Assembly (NCBI GenBank): GCA_937863685.1
Contig: CALMGM010000005.1
Location: 806,001-870,000, forward strand
DNA: 64,000 nucleotides
Reading direction: 5' to 3'
Origin: an uncultured bacterium
Lineage (GTDB): Bacteria; Edwardsbacteria; AC1; EtOH8
Both the position numbers and the translations under genes were made by a program. The notes beneath the pieces were generated by a model, which made no database searches, had not been told where the DNA came from, and saw only the letters and a program-made list of their open reading frames with translations. Numbering within the stretch: the stretch's first letter is position 1; each line of letters begins with the position of its first letter. Shown piece by piece: positions 25,995 to 33,714 of this stretch.

Positions 25995-26152
25995 GCTCCG
26001 GAGAATAAATAGCGCAATGTGTCATTCCCTGACCGCTCCCTCACTCCCTCTCCACTGTGGAGAGGGAAGCCGGCAGGCGGGGAGAGGTCAGGAATCCAGG
26101 TCTGGATGCCCGTTCCCCGATCGTTGTCGAGGACAAGTTTCACGGGCATGAC
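25995..26152 (-). repeat. Interspersed repeat family 2, copy 2, interrupted
   Basis: Read on the minus strand: GTCATGCCCGTGAAA ... ACGGGCATCCAG ... TGGATTCC, then the inserted family 1 element, then GGGAATGACACA and a tail (GCGCTATTTAT) shared with the 34879 copy. The remaining sequence to 26277 has short inverted repeats around ACATTCG but no gene. Confidence 0.7.
26022..26092. repeat. Palindromic mini-element, family 1 variant, copy d (nested in a family 2 repeat)
   Basis: TGACCGCTCCCT at the left pairs with GGGGAGAGGTCA at the right. Inside is CCCTCTCC-ACTGT-GGAGAGGG. On both sides the sequence continues as a family 2 repeat, so this element interrupts it. Confidence 0.65.
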
Positions 26153-26277
26153 AACAATGACATTCGTTAAACGATAAGGATTATAGATCTGTTTAACTGC
26201 CAGAGTACTAATCAAAATTATGTCATCCTAAACATTCGATAGAATGCCGGAGAGGGAAATAAACCCCGAATGTCCGC

Positions 26278-26307
26278 TTGCGAAAACACCATAATTTATG
26301 ATATGAT
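26278..26307 (+). promoter_or_regulatory. Promoter for the C26 peptidase gene
   Basis: TTGCGA, 18-nt spacer, TATGAT; the start codon is 55 bp further on. Confidence 0.5.
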
Positions 26308-26362
26308 AACCCCGTAGGTTACTCCAAAATCAACCAGCCAAACAGCGGCCAGGAAAGAACAT

Positions 26363-27091
26363 ATGAAGGACCCCGTAATCGGGCTTACCGCCCTGCGCAG
26401 CCCGGACCAGAGCAGCTACCATCACATTCTGACCGGGCCCTATGTCCGGGCCGTCACCGGGGCCGGAGGGTATCCCATAGTGGTGCCGTCCATCGTTGAC
26501 CGCTGCGACCAGGCATTGGACATGATGGACGGCCTGTTGCTGATCGGCGGGGGCGACATTGAAGCCAAGCACCTGGGCGTCGAGAACCACCCCAAGGCAA
26601 AATTCTTCAATCCGCTTCGGGACGAGTTCGAACTGGCAATGATAAAAAAGGCTGCCGACAGAAAAATGCCCATGTTCGGTATCTGCCGGGGCATGCAGAT
26701 AATGAATGTGGCTCTGGGCGGTTCGCTTTACCAGGACATCAACGACGAACAGGGCACGGCCTTTGACCATATGCGGGAGCAGACCCCGGATAAACTGGTG
26801 CATTCGGTCAGCATCGCCCCGGATTCCTGCCTGGCTTCCATATTGGGGACCACCTCGGCCTCGGTGAACAGCGTTCATCACCAGGCGGTCAGGGATCCGG
26901 CCCCGGCTCTTAGGGCCGTGGCCTGGGCCCCGGATGGGGTGGTCGAGGGTATTGAATCCTGCGGAAACGGCGGGTTCATGCTGGGAGTGCAGTGGCACCC
27001 CGAGCGGATCGCCGAGACCATGCCGGAGCAGAGAAGGCTGTTCGAGAGGTTCGTCAAGGCGGCCGAAGGGTATCGAGAAAAGAAGGGATAA
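26363..27091 (+). CDS. Class I glutamine amidotransferase-like gamma-glutamyl hydrolase (peptidase C26, PuuD-like)
   Basis: 242 residues, the usual size. The nucleophile elbow is FGICRGMQIMN (Cys near 113), and the His/Glu of the triad is in GVQWHPE (near 212). IGGGDI and FNPLRDEFE match gamma-glutamyl-GABA hydrolase-type proteins. It probably hydrolyses gamma-glutamyl amides in the cytoplasm, in polyamine or amino-acid salvage. AGGAAAG precedes the ATG by 5 nt. A DUF3795 gene follows 5 bp after the stop. Confidence 0.9.
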   Translation: MKDPVIGLTALRSPDQSSYHHILTGPYVRAVTGAGGYPIVVPSIVDRCDQALDMMDGLLLIGGGDIEAKHLGVENHPKAKFFNPLRDEFELAMIKKAADRKMPMFGICRGMQIMNVALGGSLYQDINDEQGTAFDHMREQTPDKLVHSVSIAPDSCLASILGTTSASVNSVHHQAVRDPAPALRAVAWAPDGVVEGIESCGNGGFMLGVQWHPERIAETMPEQRRLFERFVKAAEGYREKKG

Positions 27092-27096
27092 TTTCC

Positions 27097-27603
27097 ATGA
27101 CCGATTTCGATCACGGTTCATATTGCGGGTTGTACTGCGGAGCCTGCGAGATAGTGGCGGCCCATAAAAAGGCCCTGGCGACAGGCGTCCCGGCCAAGTG
27201 GGAGGACCTGCCGGCCCCGATGAGGGACAACATTCCGCCGGCTCCTTTGAAATGCCGGGGCTGCAAGACGGATTCTCTTTACGAGGGCTGCTGGAAATGC
27301 GGCATCCGGGCCTGCGCCGCTGGCAAAAAGATCGAGGCCTGCATACTCTGTTCCGAATACCCTTGTCAGCTGGTCAAGGAACGACTGAAGATGGTGGAAC
27401 GGATAAGGGAGGTCCTGCCGCACTGCGCGGTGATGTTCAAAAATCTGGATTCATTAAAAGAGAAGGGCCTGGAGTTCTGGCTGGAGGAACAAAAGAACAA
27501 CTGGAGCTGTCCCGATTGCGGAACGTCCTTCACTTGGTATCAGGAAAAATGCGAAAAATGCGGGCGGGAACTGGCTTCGATAAAAGACCAGTGTAATTAT
27601 TAA
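27097..27603 (+). CDS. DUF3795 family Cys-rich protein
   Basis: 168 residues from the ATG at 27097 with AAGGGA upstream; the longer open frame runs back into the C26 gene. Cysteine pairs are spread through the protein: YCGLYCGAC, CRGCK, CWKCGIRAC, CILCSEYPC, and a C-terminal zinc ribbon CPDCG ... CEKCG. DUF3795 proteins are presumed metal-binding, but their function is unknown. Confidence 0.85.
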   Translation: MTDFDHGSYCGLYCGACEIVAAHKKALATGVPAKWEDLPAPMRDNIPPAPLKCRGCKTDSLYEGCWKCGIRACAAGKKIEACILCSEYPCQLVKERLKMVERIREVLPHCAVMFKNLDSLKEKGLEFWLEEQKNNWSCPDCGTSFTWYQEKCEKCGRELASIKDQCNY

Positions 27604-27648
27604 TAGCATGATTTGCATAATGGTAATTATGTTAATCCAATAACGACC

Positions 27649-28074
27649 ATGGAAAAGCTTAACCAAATTAAATCAGATAAACCTTGGTACCACGGGTCCC
27701 CGAAAAAACTGACTAAGCTTCGGGCTGGAAGCACGGTGACCCAACAATTCGAAATTGCCCGAATATTTTCCCATAAACCGACAGTGGTGGTTGGCAACGG
27801 AACAAAATGGAAACATACCGGCCCCTTTACCAAAGGCTTTGTCTACCGTCTGGTAGGGCCGGTCGGGAAAAAGGACATCGAAATCGTCCCCAATTCAACC
27901 ATGTCGCCGGGTGATGAATGGAACATCCGTCGCGAATTTAAATTGGAACTCATAGCAGAAACAACAGTCAACCCCGCCGAATTACTGACGAAGCAAGAAC
28001 TAAAAGAAATGGTCAAACGCGGGGAAATCGAAAAAAACATTGTTGATACTATTATTCAAAAGCAACAATATTAA
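27649..28074 (+). CDS. Uncharacterised protein with ADP-ribosyltransferase-like N-terminal motif
   Basis: 141 residues from the ATG at 27649 (an upstream in-frame ATG at 27613 is less likely). The N-terminus WYHGSPKKLTKLRAGS, followed by FEIARIFSHKPTVV, recalls the His/Tyr/Ser strand arrangement of small ADP-ribosyltransferase-fold proteins found in phages and toxin systems. The C-terminal catalytic Glu cannot be assigned. There is no signal peptide. It lies just upstream of the lepA fragment and AbiE-like cassette. I do not recognise a named family. Confidence 0.6.
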   Translation: MEKLNQIKSDKPWYHGSPKKLTKLRAGSTVTQQFEIARIFSHKPTVVVGNGTKWKHTGPFTKGFVYRLVGPVGKKDIEIVPNSTMSPGDEWNIRREFKLELIAETTVNPAELLTKQELKEMVKRGEIEKNIVDTIIQKQQY

Positions 28075-28079
28075 TAACC

Positions 28080-28113
28080 CTTGGCGTTCTTCGCGCCTTT
28101 GCGGTAAAATAAT
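28080..28113. repeat. 'CTTGGCGTTCTT...TTTGCGGTAAAATAA' interspersed repeat
   Basis: Same family as 31653-31685, and inverted as AACCGCAAAGACGC at 37721-37749 and AACCGCAGAGACGC at 61571-61598. Here it immediately precedes the lepA fragment. Confidence 0.6.
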
Positions 28114-28132
28114 TTTTCAGGAGCATAAATAA

Positions 28133-28276
28133 TTGTCCCAAGATCACATTCGTAATTTTTGCATCATAGCCCATATAGACCACGGGAAATCCACCCTGGC
28201 CGACTGCCTGCTGGAAACCACCGGGCGCCATCATCATCATGGCGAAGGGTATACGGGATGCTTCGATTTTAAATAA
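28133..28276 (+). pseudogene. lepA 5'-end fragment (duplicate)
   Basis: 47 codons: TTG start, AGGAG 9 nt upstream as in intact lepA. The first ~35 codons match LepA, including the G1 loop AHIDHGKST, with 59 consecutive identical bases; then it runs into unrelated sequence ([10 protein letters not shown]) and a TAA. With the intact gene at 29619 it forms direct repeats on either side of the AbiE-like cassette. It could still be translated as a short peptide. Confidence 0.92.
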
Positions 28277-28330
28277 GCGAAACATAGTTTAATAATTCTA
28301 AAGCATCAGAAGGAAATCAATATAATAATT

Positions 28331-28354
28331 CGCGAATCGCGAATCGCGAATCGC
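28331..28354. repeat. Three tandem CGCGAAT heptamers
   Basis: TTCGCGAAT-type units in tandem at the left edge of the AbiE-like cassette, 30 bp before its first gene. Each TTCGCGAA is palindromic. They could be an operator or recombination site. Confidence 0.65.
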
Positions 28355-28384
28355 CTATTTGGCCCACTTAATAGTGAGGGTAAA

Positions 28385-28894
28385 ATGAAAAAGCACAGTG
28401 GAATGAGACCCCATGACATTGTTATCTTACTGAAAATCTCTACAAAGGGCGAACAGTCATGGTTGATGAAAGACCTGGCCATGGAGCTTTATATTAGTGC
28501 TAGCGAAGTTAGTGAAAGCATTAATCGCTCAATGTTGGCTGGGTTGCTTGCCGAGGATAAGAAAAAATTGATGAGATTAGCTTTGATAGAATTCTTAAAA
28601 TACGGAATACGTTATGTGTATCCACAAAAGCCTGGTGCAATAGTGAGGGGTATTCCAACAGCACTTTCATATTTACCGTTGAATAAATATATTATTAGCG
28701 ATGTTACTTTTGTTTGGCCCTATGCAGAGGGTAATATAAAGGGGCAGTGTATAGAACCGTTACATCCTTCGGTTCCTAAAGCATGCATCCGGGATAATAA
28801 GTTGCATGAACTTTTGGCACTTGTAGATGCTCTGCGCGTGGGTAAAATCCGGGAACAAAATATTGCTATTGAGGAACTTGAAAGAAGAATTTAG
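28385..28894 (+). CDS. Winged-helix protein, putative antitoxin of an AbiE-like module
   Basis: 169 residues, AT-rich. An N-terminal helix-turn-helix (WLMKDLAMELYISASEVSESINRSMLAGLL, about 26-55) precedes a second half with no recognised motif. The TAG stop shares a G with the GTG start of the nucleotidyltransferase gene, so the two are coupled. A DNA-binding gene directly before an AbiEii-type nucleotidyltransferase is the usual order of type IV toxin-antitoxin pairs. Similarity to AbiEi itself is not evident by eye. Confidence 0.65.
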   Translation: MKKHSGMRPHDIVILLKISTKGEQSWLMKDLAMELYISASEVSESINRSMLAGLLAEDKKKLMRLALIEFLKYGIRYVYPQKPGAIVRGIPTALSYLPLNKYIISDVTFVWPYAEGNIKGQCIEPLHPSVPKACIRDNKLHELLALVDALRVGKIREQNIAIEELERRI

Positions 28895-29595
28895 TGATAA
28901 ATAAAAATAGTAATCTAAAAGCAATTGTTAAAATTGCAGAAGCGCTCGGAGAGTTAAAGGAAGAAGTAATATTTGTCGGCGGTGCTGTCGTTGGTCTTTA
29001 TATTGACGATCCTGGGGCTGAAGATGTTAGACCAACTAAAGATGTTGATATTACCGTGCATATCGCTACGTTTGCTGAATTGGAGAAACTAAGAAAGAAG
29101 CTTTCGGGAAAAGGTTTTAAACAAAGCCATGCAGAAAATGTTGTTTGTCGATTTTTATATAAGGATATTAAAATGGATGTAATGGGCACTAAGGAACTGG
29201 GGTGGGCTCCTTCTAACCCATGGTTTTGTCCTGGTTTTAAACATTTAGAAAAACATCAAATTGGTGCTATAACCGTTAATCTATTGCCATTGTCTTATTT
29301 TTTAGCGACAAAGTTTGCCGCTTTTCACGATAGAGGTGGTGCTGACCCTCGCTTTAGTAAGGATTTTGAAGACATAACATATTTACTAGACAATAGGACT
29401 GATTTAGTTGAATCATTAACGCGGGCGCCCGATGATGTAAAAAAGTATTTAAATGCTGAATTTAAAAAAATACTATCGGATCAAGACCTGCAAGAAGCTC
29501 TTACGGCAAATATGAGTCACCTAATGCAAACAGAACGTTATAAAAAGATAGAATCAAAACTAAAGGAAATTGTAAAGATCATTGAGCAAGGTTAA
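28894..29595 (+). CDS. AbiEii-like nucleotidyltransferase, putative toxin
   Basis: 233 residues from a GTG overlapping the previous stop. The nucleotidyltransferase core shows FVGGAVVGL (GG at 29-30) and the metal-binding D50-x-D52 in TKDVDITV, then the YFLATKFAAFHDRGG helix characteristic of the AbiEii/NTF group. Such proteins transfer nucleotides to tRNA or other targets and act as toxins in abortive infection. It ends 23 bp before the lepA start, within a cassette bracketed by lepA 5'-end duplications. Confidence 0.78.
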   Translation: MINKNSNLKAIVKIAEALGELKEEVIFVGGAVVGLYIDDPGAEDVRPTKDVDITVHIATFAELEKLRKKLSGKGFKQSHAENVVCRFLYKDIKMDVMGTKELGWAPSNPWFCPGFKHLEKHQIGAITVNLLPLSYFLATKFAAFHDRGGADPRFSKDFEDITYLLDNRTDLVESLTRAPDDVKKYLNAEFKKILSDQDLQEALTANMSHLMQTERYKKIESKLKEIVKIIEQG

Positions 29596-29618
29596 TATTA
29601 CATTAGGAGCATCATTAA

Positions 29619-31418
29619 TTGTCTCAAGCTAACATTCGTAATTTTTGCATCATAGCCCATATAGACCACGGGAAATCCACCCTGGCCGACCGTCTGCTGG
29701 AGACCACCGGCTCCATCATGAAGAAGGACATGCAGGAGCAGGTGCTGGACAGCATGGACCTGGAGCGGGAGCGGGGCATCACCATCAAGATGCACCCGGT
29801 CAAGATGAACTACCGTTCAAAAAGCGGACAGGAATACATCTTCAACCTGATAGACACCCCGGGCCACGTGGACTTCGGCTACGAAGTCTCCCGCTCCCTG
29901 GCGGCCTGCGAGGGAGCAGTTCTGGTGGTGGATGCCACCCAGGGGGTGGAGGCCCAGACGGTGGCCAATCTATACCAGGCGGTCAACCACAACCTGACCA
30001 TCATTCCGGTGATCAACAAGATAGACCTGCCTTCGGCCGAGGTGGAGCGCAGTAAACAGCAGATCATCGAACTGCTGGGCTGCGACGAGGCCGATATCCT
30101 GCTGGTCAGCGCCAAGACCGGGCTGGGCATAGACAATTTGCTGGAAACGATAATCGAAAAGATCCCGGCCCCCTCCGGCCAGACCGAGGGGCCGCCCCGG
30201 GCCATGATCTTCGACTGCATATTCGACGTCTACCGCGGGGCGGTGCCGTATATTAGGATGGTGGAGGGCAGCCTGAAGAAAGGCATGCAGATCAAGCTGT
30301 TCTCCAACGAAAAGATCTTCGAGGTCACCGAGGTGGGGACCCTCAAGCTGGGCATGTATCCCAAGGAGGAACTGTTGACCGGCGAGGTAGGCTACGTGGT
30401 GGCCGGCATCCGGACCGTCTCCGACGCCCGGGTGGGCGACACCATCACCGATGCCGAGCATCCGGCCCAAGAAGCTTTGCCGGGCTACAAACAGGTCAAG
30501 CCCATGGTCTACGCCGGGCTGTACCCCACCGAGAACCAGCAGTATCCCGAACTGCGGGAGGCCCTGGACAAGCTGGTGCTCAACGATTCGGCTTTATCCT
30601 ACATCCCCGAGACCTCGGGGGCCCTGGGCTTCGGCTTCCGCTGCGGGTTTTTGGGCATGCTGCACATGGAGATCGTCCAGGAGCGGCTGGAAAGGGAATA
30701 CAATCTTTCCCTGATCAACACCGTGCCCAACGTGGAGTACAAGATCTACAAGACCGACGGAACCGTCTTGCAGGTGGACAACCCGGCCGAGATGCCCTCC
30801 GAGGTCAGCATCGAAAAGGTCGAAGAACCTTATGTGGCCGCCGAGATCGTGGTGCCGGCCGAGTTCATCGGCAACATCATGAAACTGGGGCAGGACCGGC
30901 GGGGCATCTACAAGAAACTGGAATATCTGGATCCCACTAGGGGCATATTGTTCTACGAGTTCCCGCTGGCCGAGATCATCTTCGATTTCTACGACAAGCT
31001 CAAAAGCCTTTCCAAGGGCTACGCCTCGCTGGACTACGAGATGCTGGAGTACCGCGAATCGGAGCTGGTCAAGCTGGACATCCTGATCAACGGCGACCCG
31101 CTGGATGCGTTATCCTCCATCGTCCACAAGCAGCATTCCTTCGAATGGGGCAAAGCCCTGGTGGAGAAACTGCGCAAGCTGATCCCCCGCCAGCAGTACG
31201 AGATCGCCATCCAGGCGGCCATCGGCAGCCGGATCATCGCCCGGGAGTCGGTCAAGGCCTATCGCAAGAACGTCACCGCCAAGTGCTACGGCGGGGACAT
31301 CACCCGCAAGCGAAAGCTGCTGGAGAAGCAGAAGGAGGGCAAGAAGCGGATGAAGCAGGTGGGCAACGTGGAGATACCCCAGGAGGCATTTTTGGCGGTG
31401 CTGAAGGTGGGAGACTAA
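29619..31418 (+). CDS. lepA: Elongation factor 4
   Basis: 599 residues, full length. Starts with TTG, AGGAG 9 nt upstream. G-domain motifs: AHIDHGKST (G1), DTPGH (G3), NKIDLP (G4), SAKTG (G5). The LepA-specific C-terminal domain includes [23 protein letters not shown]. This GTPase back-translocates stalled ribosomes. The 5' end has a diverged copy 1.5 kb upstream, so the native promoter region was displaced by the inserted module. Confidence 0.97.
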   Translation: MSQANIRNFCIIAHIDHGKSTLADRLLETTGSIMKKDMQEQVLDSMDLERERGITIKMHPVKMNYRSKSGQEYIFNLIDTPGHVDFGYEVSRSLAACEGAVLVVDATQGVEAQTVANLYQAVNHNLTIIPVINKIDLPSAEVERSKQQIIELLGCDEADILLVSAKTGLGIDNLLETIIEKIPAPSGQTEGPPRAMIFDCIFDVYRGAVPYIRMVEGSLKKGMQIKLFSNEKIFEVTEVGTLKLGMYPKEELLTGEVGYVVAGIRTVSDARVGDTITDAEHPAQEALPGYKQVKPMVYAGLYPTENQQYPELREALDKLVLNDSALSYIPETSGALGFGFRCGFLGMLHMEIVQERLEREYNLSLINTVPNVEYKIYKTDGTVLQVDNPAEMPSEVSIEKVEEPYVAAEIVVPAEFIGNIMKLGQDRRGIYKKLEYLDPTRGILFYEFPLAEIIFDFYDKLKSLSKGYASLDYEMLEYRESELVKLDILINGDPLDALSSIVHKQHSFEWGKALVEKLRKLIPRQQYEIAIQAAIGSRIIARESVKAYRKNVTAKCYGGDITRKRKLLEKQKEGKKRMKQVGNVEIPQEAFLAVLKVGD

Positions 31419-31486
31419 CGGGGACTGGATTATTGAAAACAGATAATTGTTGTCTGTAACTATATTCGTTTTGTGAATTCCATGTT

Positions 31487-31590
31487 GTCATGCCCGTGAA
31501 ACTTGTCCTCGACATATATCGGGGAACGGGCATCCAGGCCTGGATTCCCTCTGGAGTTTATCCCGCACTTGATGCGGGACGGGAATGACG
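31487..31590 (+). repeat. Interspersed repeat family 2, copy 3
   Basis: GTCATGCCCGTGAAA ... GAACGGGCATCCAG ... CTGGATTCCCTC, an inner hairpin TCCCGCACTTGATGCGGGA, then GGGAATGACG. The 38 bp beyond (to CGAAGTAATAATA) also match the 34879 copy. Confidence 0.8.
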
Positions 31591-31652
31591 CAGTGCATTA
31601 TATATTCGCCGAAGTAATAATATCTCTGTATACACTTTGTCTTACCTAAGGG

Positions 31653-31685
31653 CTTGTTCTGTGCCTTTTGCGGTAAAATAAAAAC
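31653..31685. repeat. 'TTTGCGGTAAAATAA' interspersed repeat
   Basis: CTGTGCCTTTTGCGGTAAAA-type copy immediately before the first signal peptidase gene. Confidence 0.5.
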
Positions 31686-31707
31686 AAACCATAACATTTT
31701 GGATGAT

Positions 31708-32412
31708 ATGAAAAACAATTCATTTAAAAAATTCTGGCACGATTGGCTGTGGCCGCTGCTGTTTGCCGTGATAGTGGTCAAGTTCATCATCAATCCGTTT
31801 TTATTAGAGGCCTACGAGGTGCCCACCGGCTCCATGGAGAAGACCATCCTGCCGGGCGACCGGCTGTTCGCCGAGAAATTCACCTACGGCATCCACATCC
31901 CCTTCACCGACAAGACGGTGCTGGCAATGACCTCGCCCAAACCCGGACAGATGGTGATCTTCCGCAGTCCCTATGACGGCTTGACCTTGGTCAAGCGCTG
32001 CATCGGCCTGCCGGGCGACACCATCGAGGTGAAGAACAAGGACCTCTACCTGAACGGCAAAAAAATGGAACAGCAGTTCATACAGCACACCGACCCCGAG
32101 CAATATCCCTTTCCGCAGTCCGTCATCAACCCCAAAACCATCCAGAACGACTGGGAGAGCGGACGAAACTCAGACCGTTACTGGGTGCGCGACAACTTCG
32201 GGCCGGTGGTGGTCCCGCCGGACTGCTACTTCATGATGGGCGACAACCGGGACGAATCATTCGACTCCCGCTACTGGGGGCCGCTGCCCGGGAAGAACAT
32301 CCGGGGGAGGGTGATGTTCATCTACTGGTCGTGGGACAAGCAGTCGGACATCCCGCTTATAAAATTCTGGCAAAGGCTGCGAGTGACCCGCATCGGCAAG
32401 ATATTGGCCTGA
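31708..32412 (+). CDS. lepB: Signal peptidase I (first of two)
   Basis: 234 residues from the ATG at 31708. One N-terminal membrane helix (about 10-30) is followed by the catalytic Ser in PTGSMEKT and Lys in VKRCIGLPGD. Box E is GDNRDESFDSRYWGP. It cleaves signal peptides on the periplasmic face of the inner membrane. A second paralogue starts 21 bp after its stop. Its upstream position next to lepA matches the classic lepA-lepB order. Confidence 0.94.
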   Translation: MKNNSFKKFWHDWLWPLLFAVIVVKFIINPFLLEAYEVPTGSMEKTILPGDRLFAEKFTYGIHIPFTDKTVLAMTSPKPGQMVIFRSPYDGLTLVKRCIGLPGDTIEVKNKDLYLNGKKMEQQFIQHTDPEQYPFPQSVINPKTIQNDWESGRNSDRYWVRDNFGPVVVPPDCYFMMGDNRDESFDSRYWGPLPGKNIRGRVMFIYWSWDKQSDIPLIKFWQRLRVTRIGKILA

Positions 32413-32433
32413 ACAAAATATCAAAATTAAAAT

Positions 32434-33153
32434 ATGCTGAAACCGCACAATAATCGAAAGAAATCCTGGTACAAGGACTGGTCGGAGTCAATAATCTGGG
32501 CCGTGGTCATGGCCCTGGTGATCCGCAGCCTGCTGATCCAGGCCTTTAAAATTCCCTCCGGCTCGATGGAGGACACCCTGTTGGTGGGGGATTTTTTGAT
32601 GGTCAACAAGTTCATCTACGGCACCAAGATCCCCTTTACCGATATCTTGATATTAAAGGGCCTTCGGCAGCCCGAGCCCGGCGACATCGTGGTCTTCAAA
32701 TACCCGCTGGACGGCCGTGATTTCATCAAACGCTGCGTGGCGGTGGAGGGCGATACGGTTCAGGTTATCGGCGGGGATTTATATGTCAATGGAAAAAGAC
32801 CCAGCGAGCCCTATGCTGTCCACAAAGCTTGGGAAGGCAGCCAGAATCGGGAGACGATCGAGGACATCTGGAAACCCGACTATCAGAAGGCCTGGGAGGA
32901 AAGAAAATTCGTGCAGTTGGGATGGATGCGCGACAACTTCGGGCCGGTGGTGGTCCCGCCGGGGAATATCTTTGCCATGGGCGACAACCGGGATAACTCG
33001 CTGGACTCCCGCTTCTGGGGCCCCCTGCCAAAGAATCTGCTTAGGGGCCGGGCGCTGTTCATCTACTGGTCGTGGGATTCGGAGAACGGCCAGCCCTTCT
33101 GGATGTTCTGGAAGAATATCCGCTTCCAGCGGCTGGGCGACCTGATAAAATAA
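32434..33153 (+). CDS. lepB: Signal peptidase I (second of two)
   Basis: 239 residues. One N-terminal membrane helix, catalytic Ser in PSGSMEDT, Lys in IKRCVAVEGD, and box E GDNRDNSLDSRFWGP. It is clearly a tandem duplicate of the preceding gene, but diverged through the middle, suggesting different substrates. Both are intact. Confidence 0.94.
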   Translation: MLKPHNNRKKSWYKDWSESIIWAVVMALVIRSLLIQAFKIPSGSMEDTLLVGDFLMVNKFIYGTKIPFTDILILKGLRQPEPGDIVVFKYPLDGRDFIKRCVAVEGDTVQVIGGDLYVNGKRPSEPYAVHKAWEGSQNRETIEDIWKPDYQKAWEERKFVQLGWMRDNFGPVVVPPGNIFAMGDNRDNSLDSRFWGPLPKNLLRGRALFIYWSWDSENGQPFWMFWKNIRFQRLGDLIK

Positions 33154-33311
33154 TTATTGATCAATTATATATAATCAGTTTATGTTACTTTCTTGTGACC
33201 CTTCACAACCAAGGCGGGTTGCTATTTTCAGGGCAGGCTCCGAAAGTAACCAAGAGCATCTACTGGGTAAGGCTAAAGTCATAACCGGTAAAGGAACCGA
33301 CCTAATCCCTG

Positions 33312-33380
33312 CCCCTTCCCCGCAGGGGAAGGGAAGGTTGCTTCCCCCTCCTTGCGGGAGGGGGATCAAGGGGGCGGTCC
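33312..33380 (+). repeat. Palindromic mini-element, family 1 variant, copy e, beside a second hairpin
   Basis: First hairpin CCCTTCCCC-GCA-GGGGAAGGG (33314-33335), then CCCCCTCC-TTGC-GGGAGGGGG with ATCAAGGGGGCGGTC (33344-33380). Confidence 0.65.
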
Positions 33381-33515
33381 GGGTCGCATCAGCGCTGTTG
33401 GATAGACGAAGTTGCCGTAAAAAATGTTTTGCCTGCTGGTGCCCTGTTTCGTGGTCAAGACATTTAGGCAGCTGGCATTAAGGCAACGGGCAGCGCTGCA
33501 GCGACAGTTCTTCCG

Positions 33516-33634
33516 CCACCGCAGGTAAATCCATATAGGCGGATCCGCCTTTGGCGTGACTTTGGAGCTTTTTCTTCCCAGCCACCGCATGTTAGTACAT
33601 ATAGGCTGGTCTGCCTTTGGCACGAAAAGAGAAA
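33516..33634. repeat. Two direct copies of a ~50-bp decayed repeat
   Basis: GCCACCGCA ... CATATAGGC ... TCTGCCTTTGGC occurs at about 33516-33561 and again at about 33583-33628. The 33154-33714 gap contains these and copy e, and I see no credible gene; an open frame at 33182-33481 has no coding character. Confidence 0.55.
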
Positions 33635-33714
33635 GCGGGAAGAATATGAAAAAACGGAATAAGCTGTCATAAACGATATTTATTTTTTATTGATAAAGCT
33701 GGGGAGAAATTGCA

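Noticed and set aside
33312-33380. CRISPR-like repeats
   Set aside because: The hairpins are dispersed mini-elements without regular spacers; no cas genes are present.
33182-33481. 99-codon ORF after the second signal peptidase
   Set aside because: It runs through repeat elements, with no ribosome binding site or coding character.
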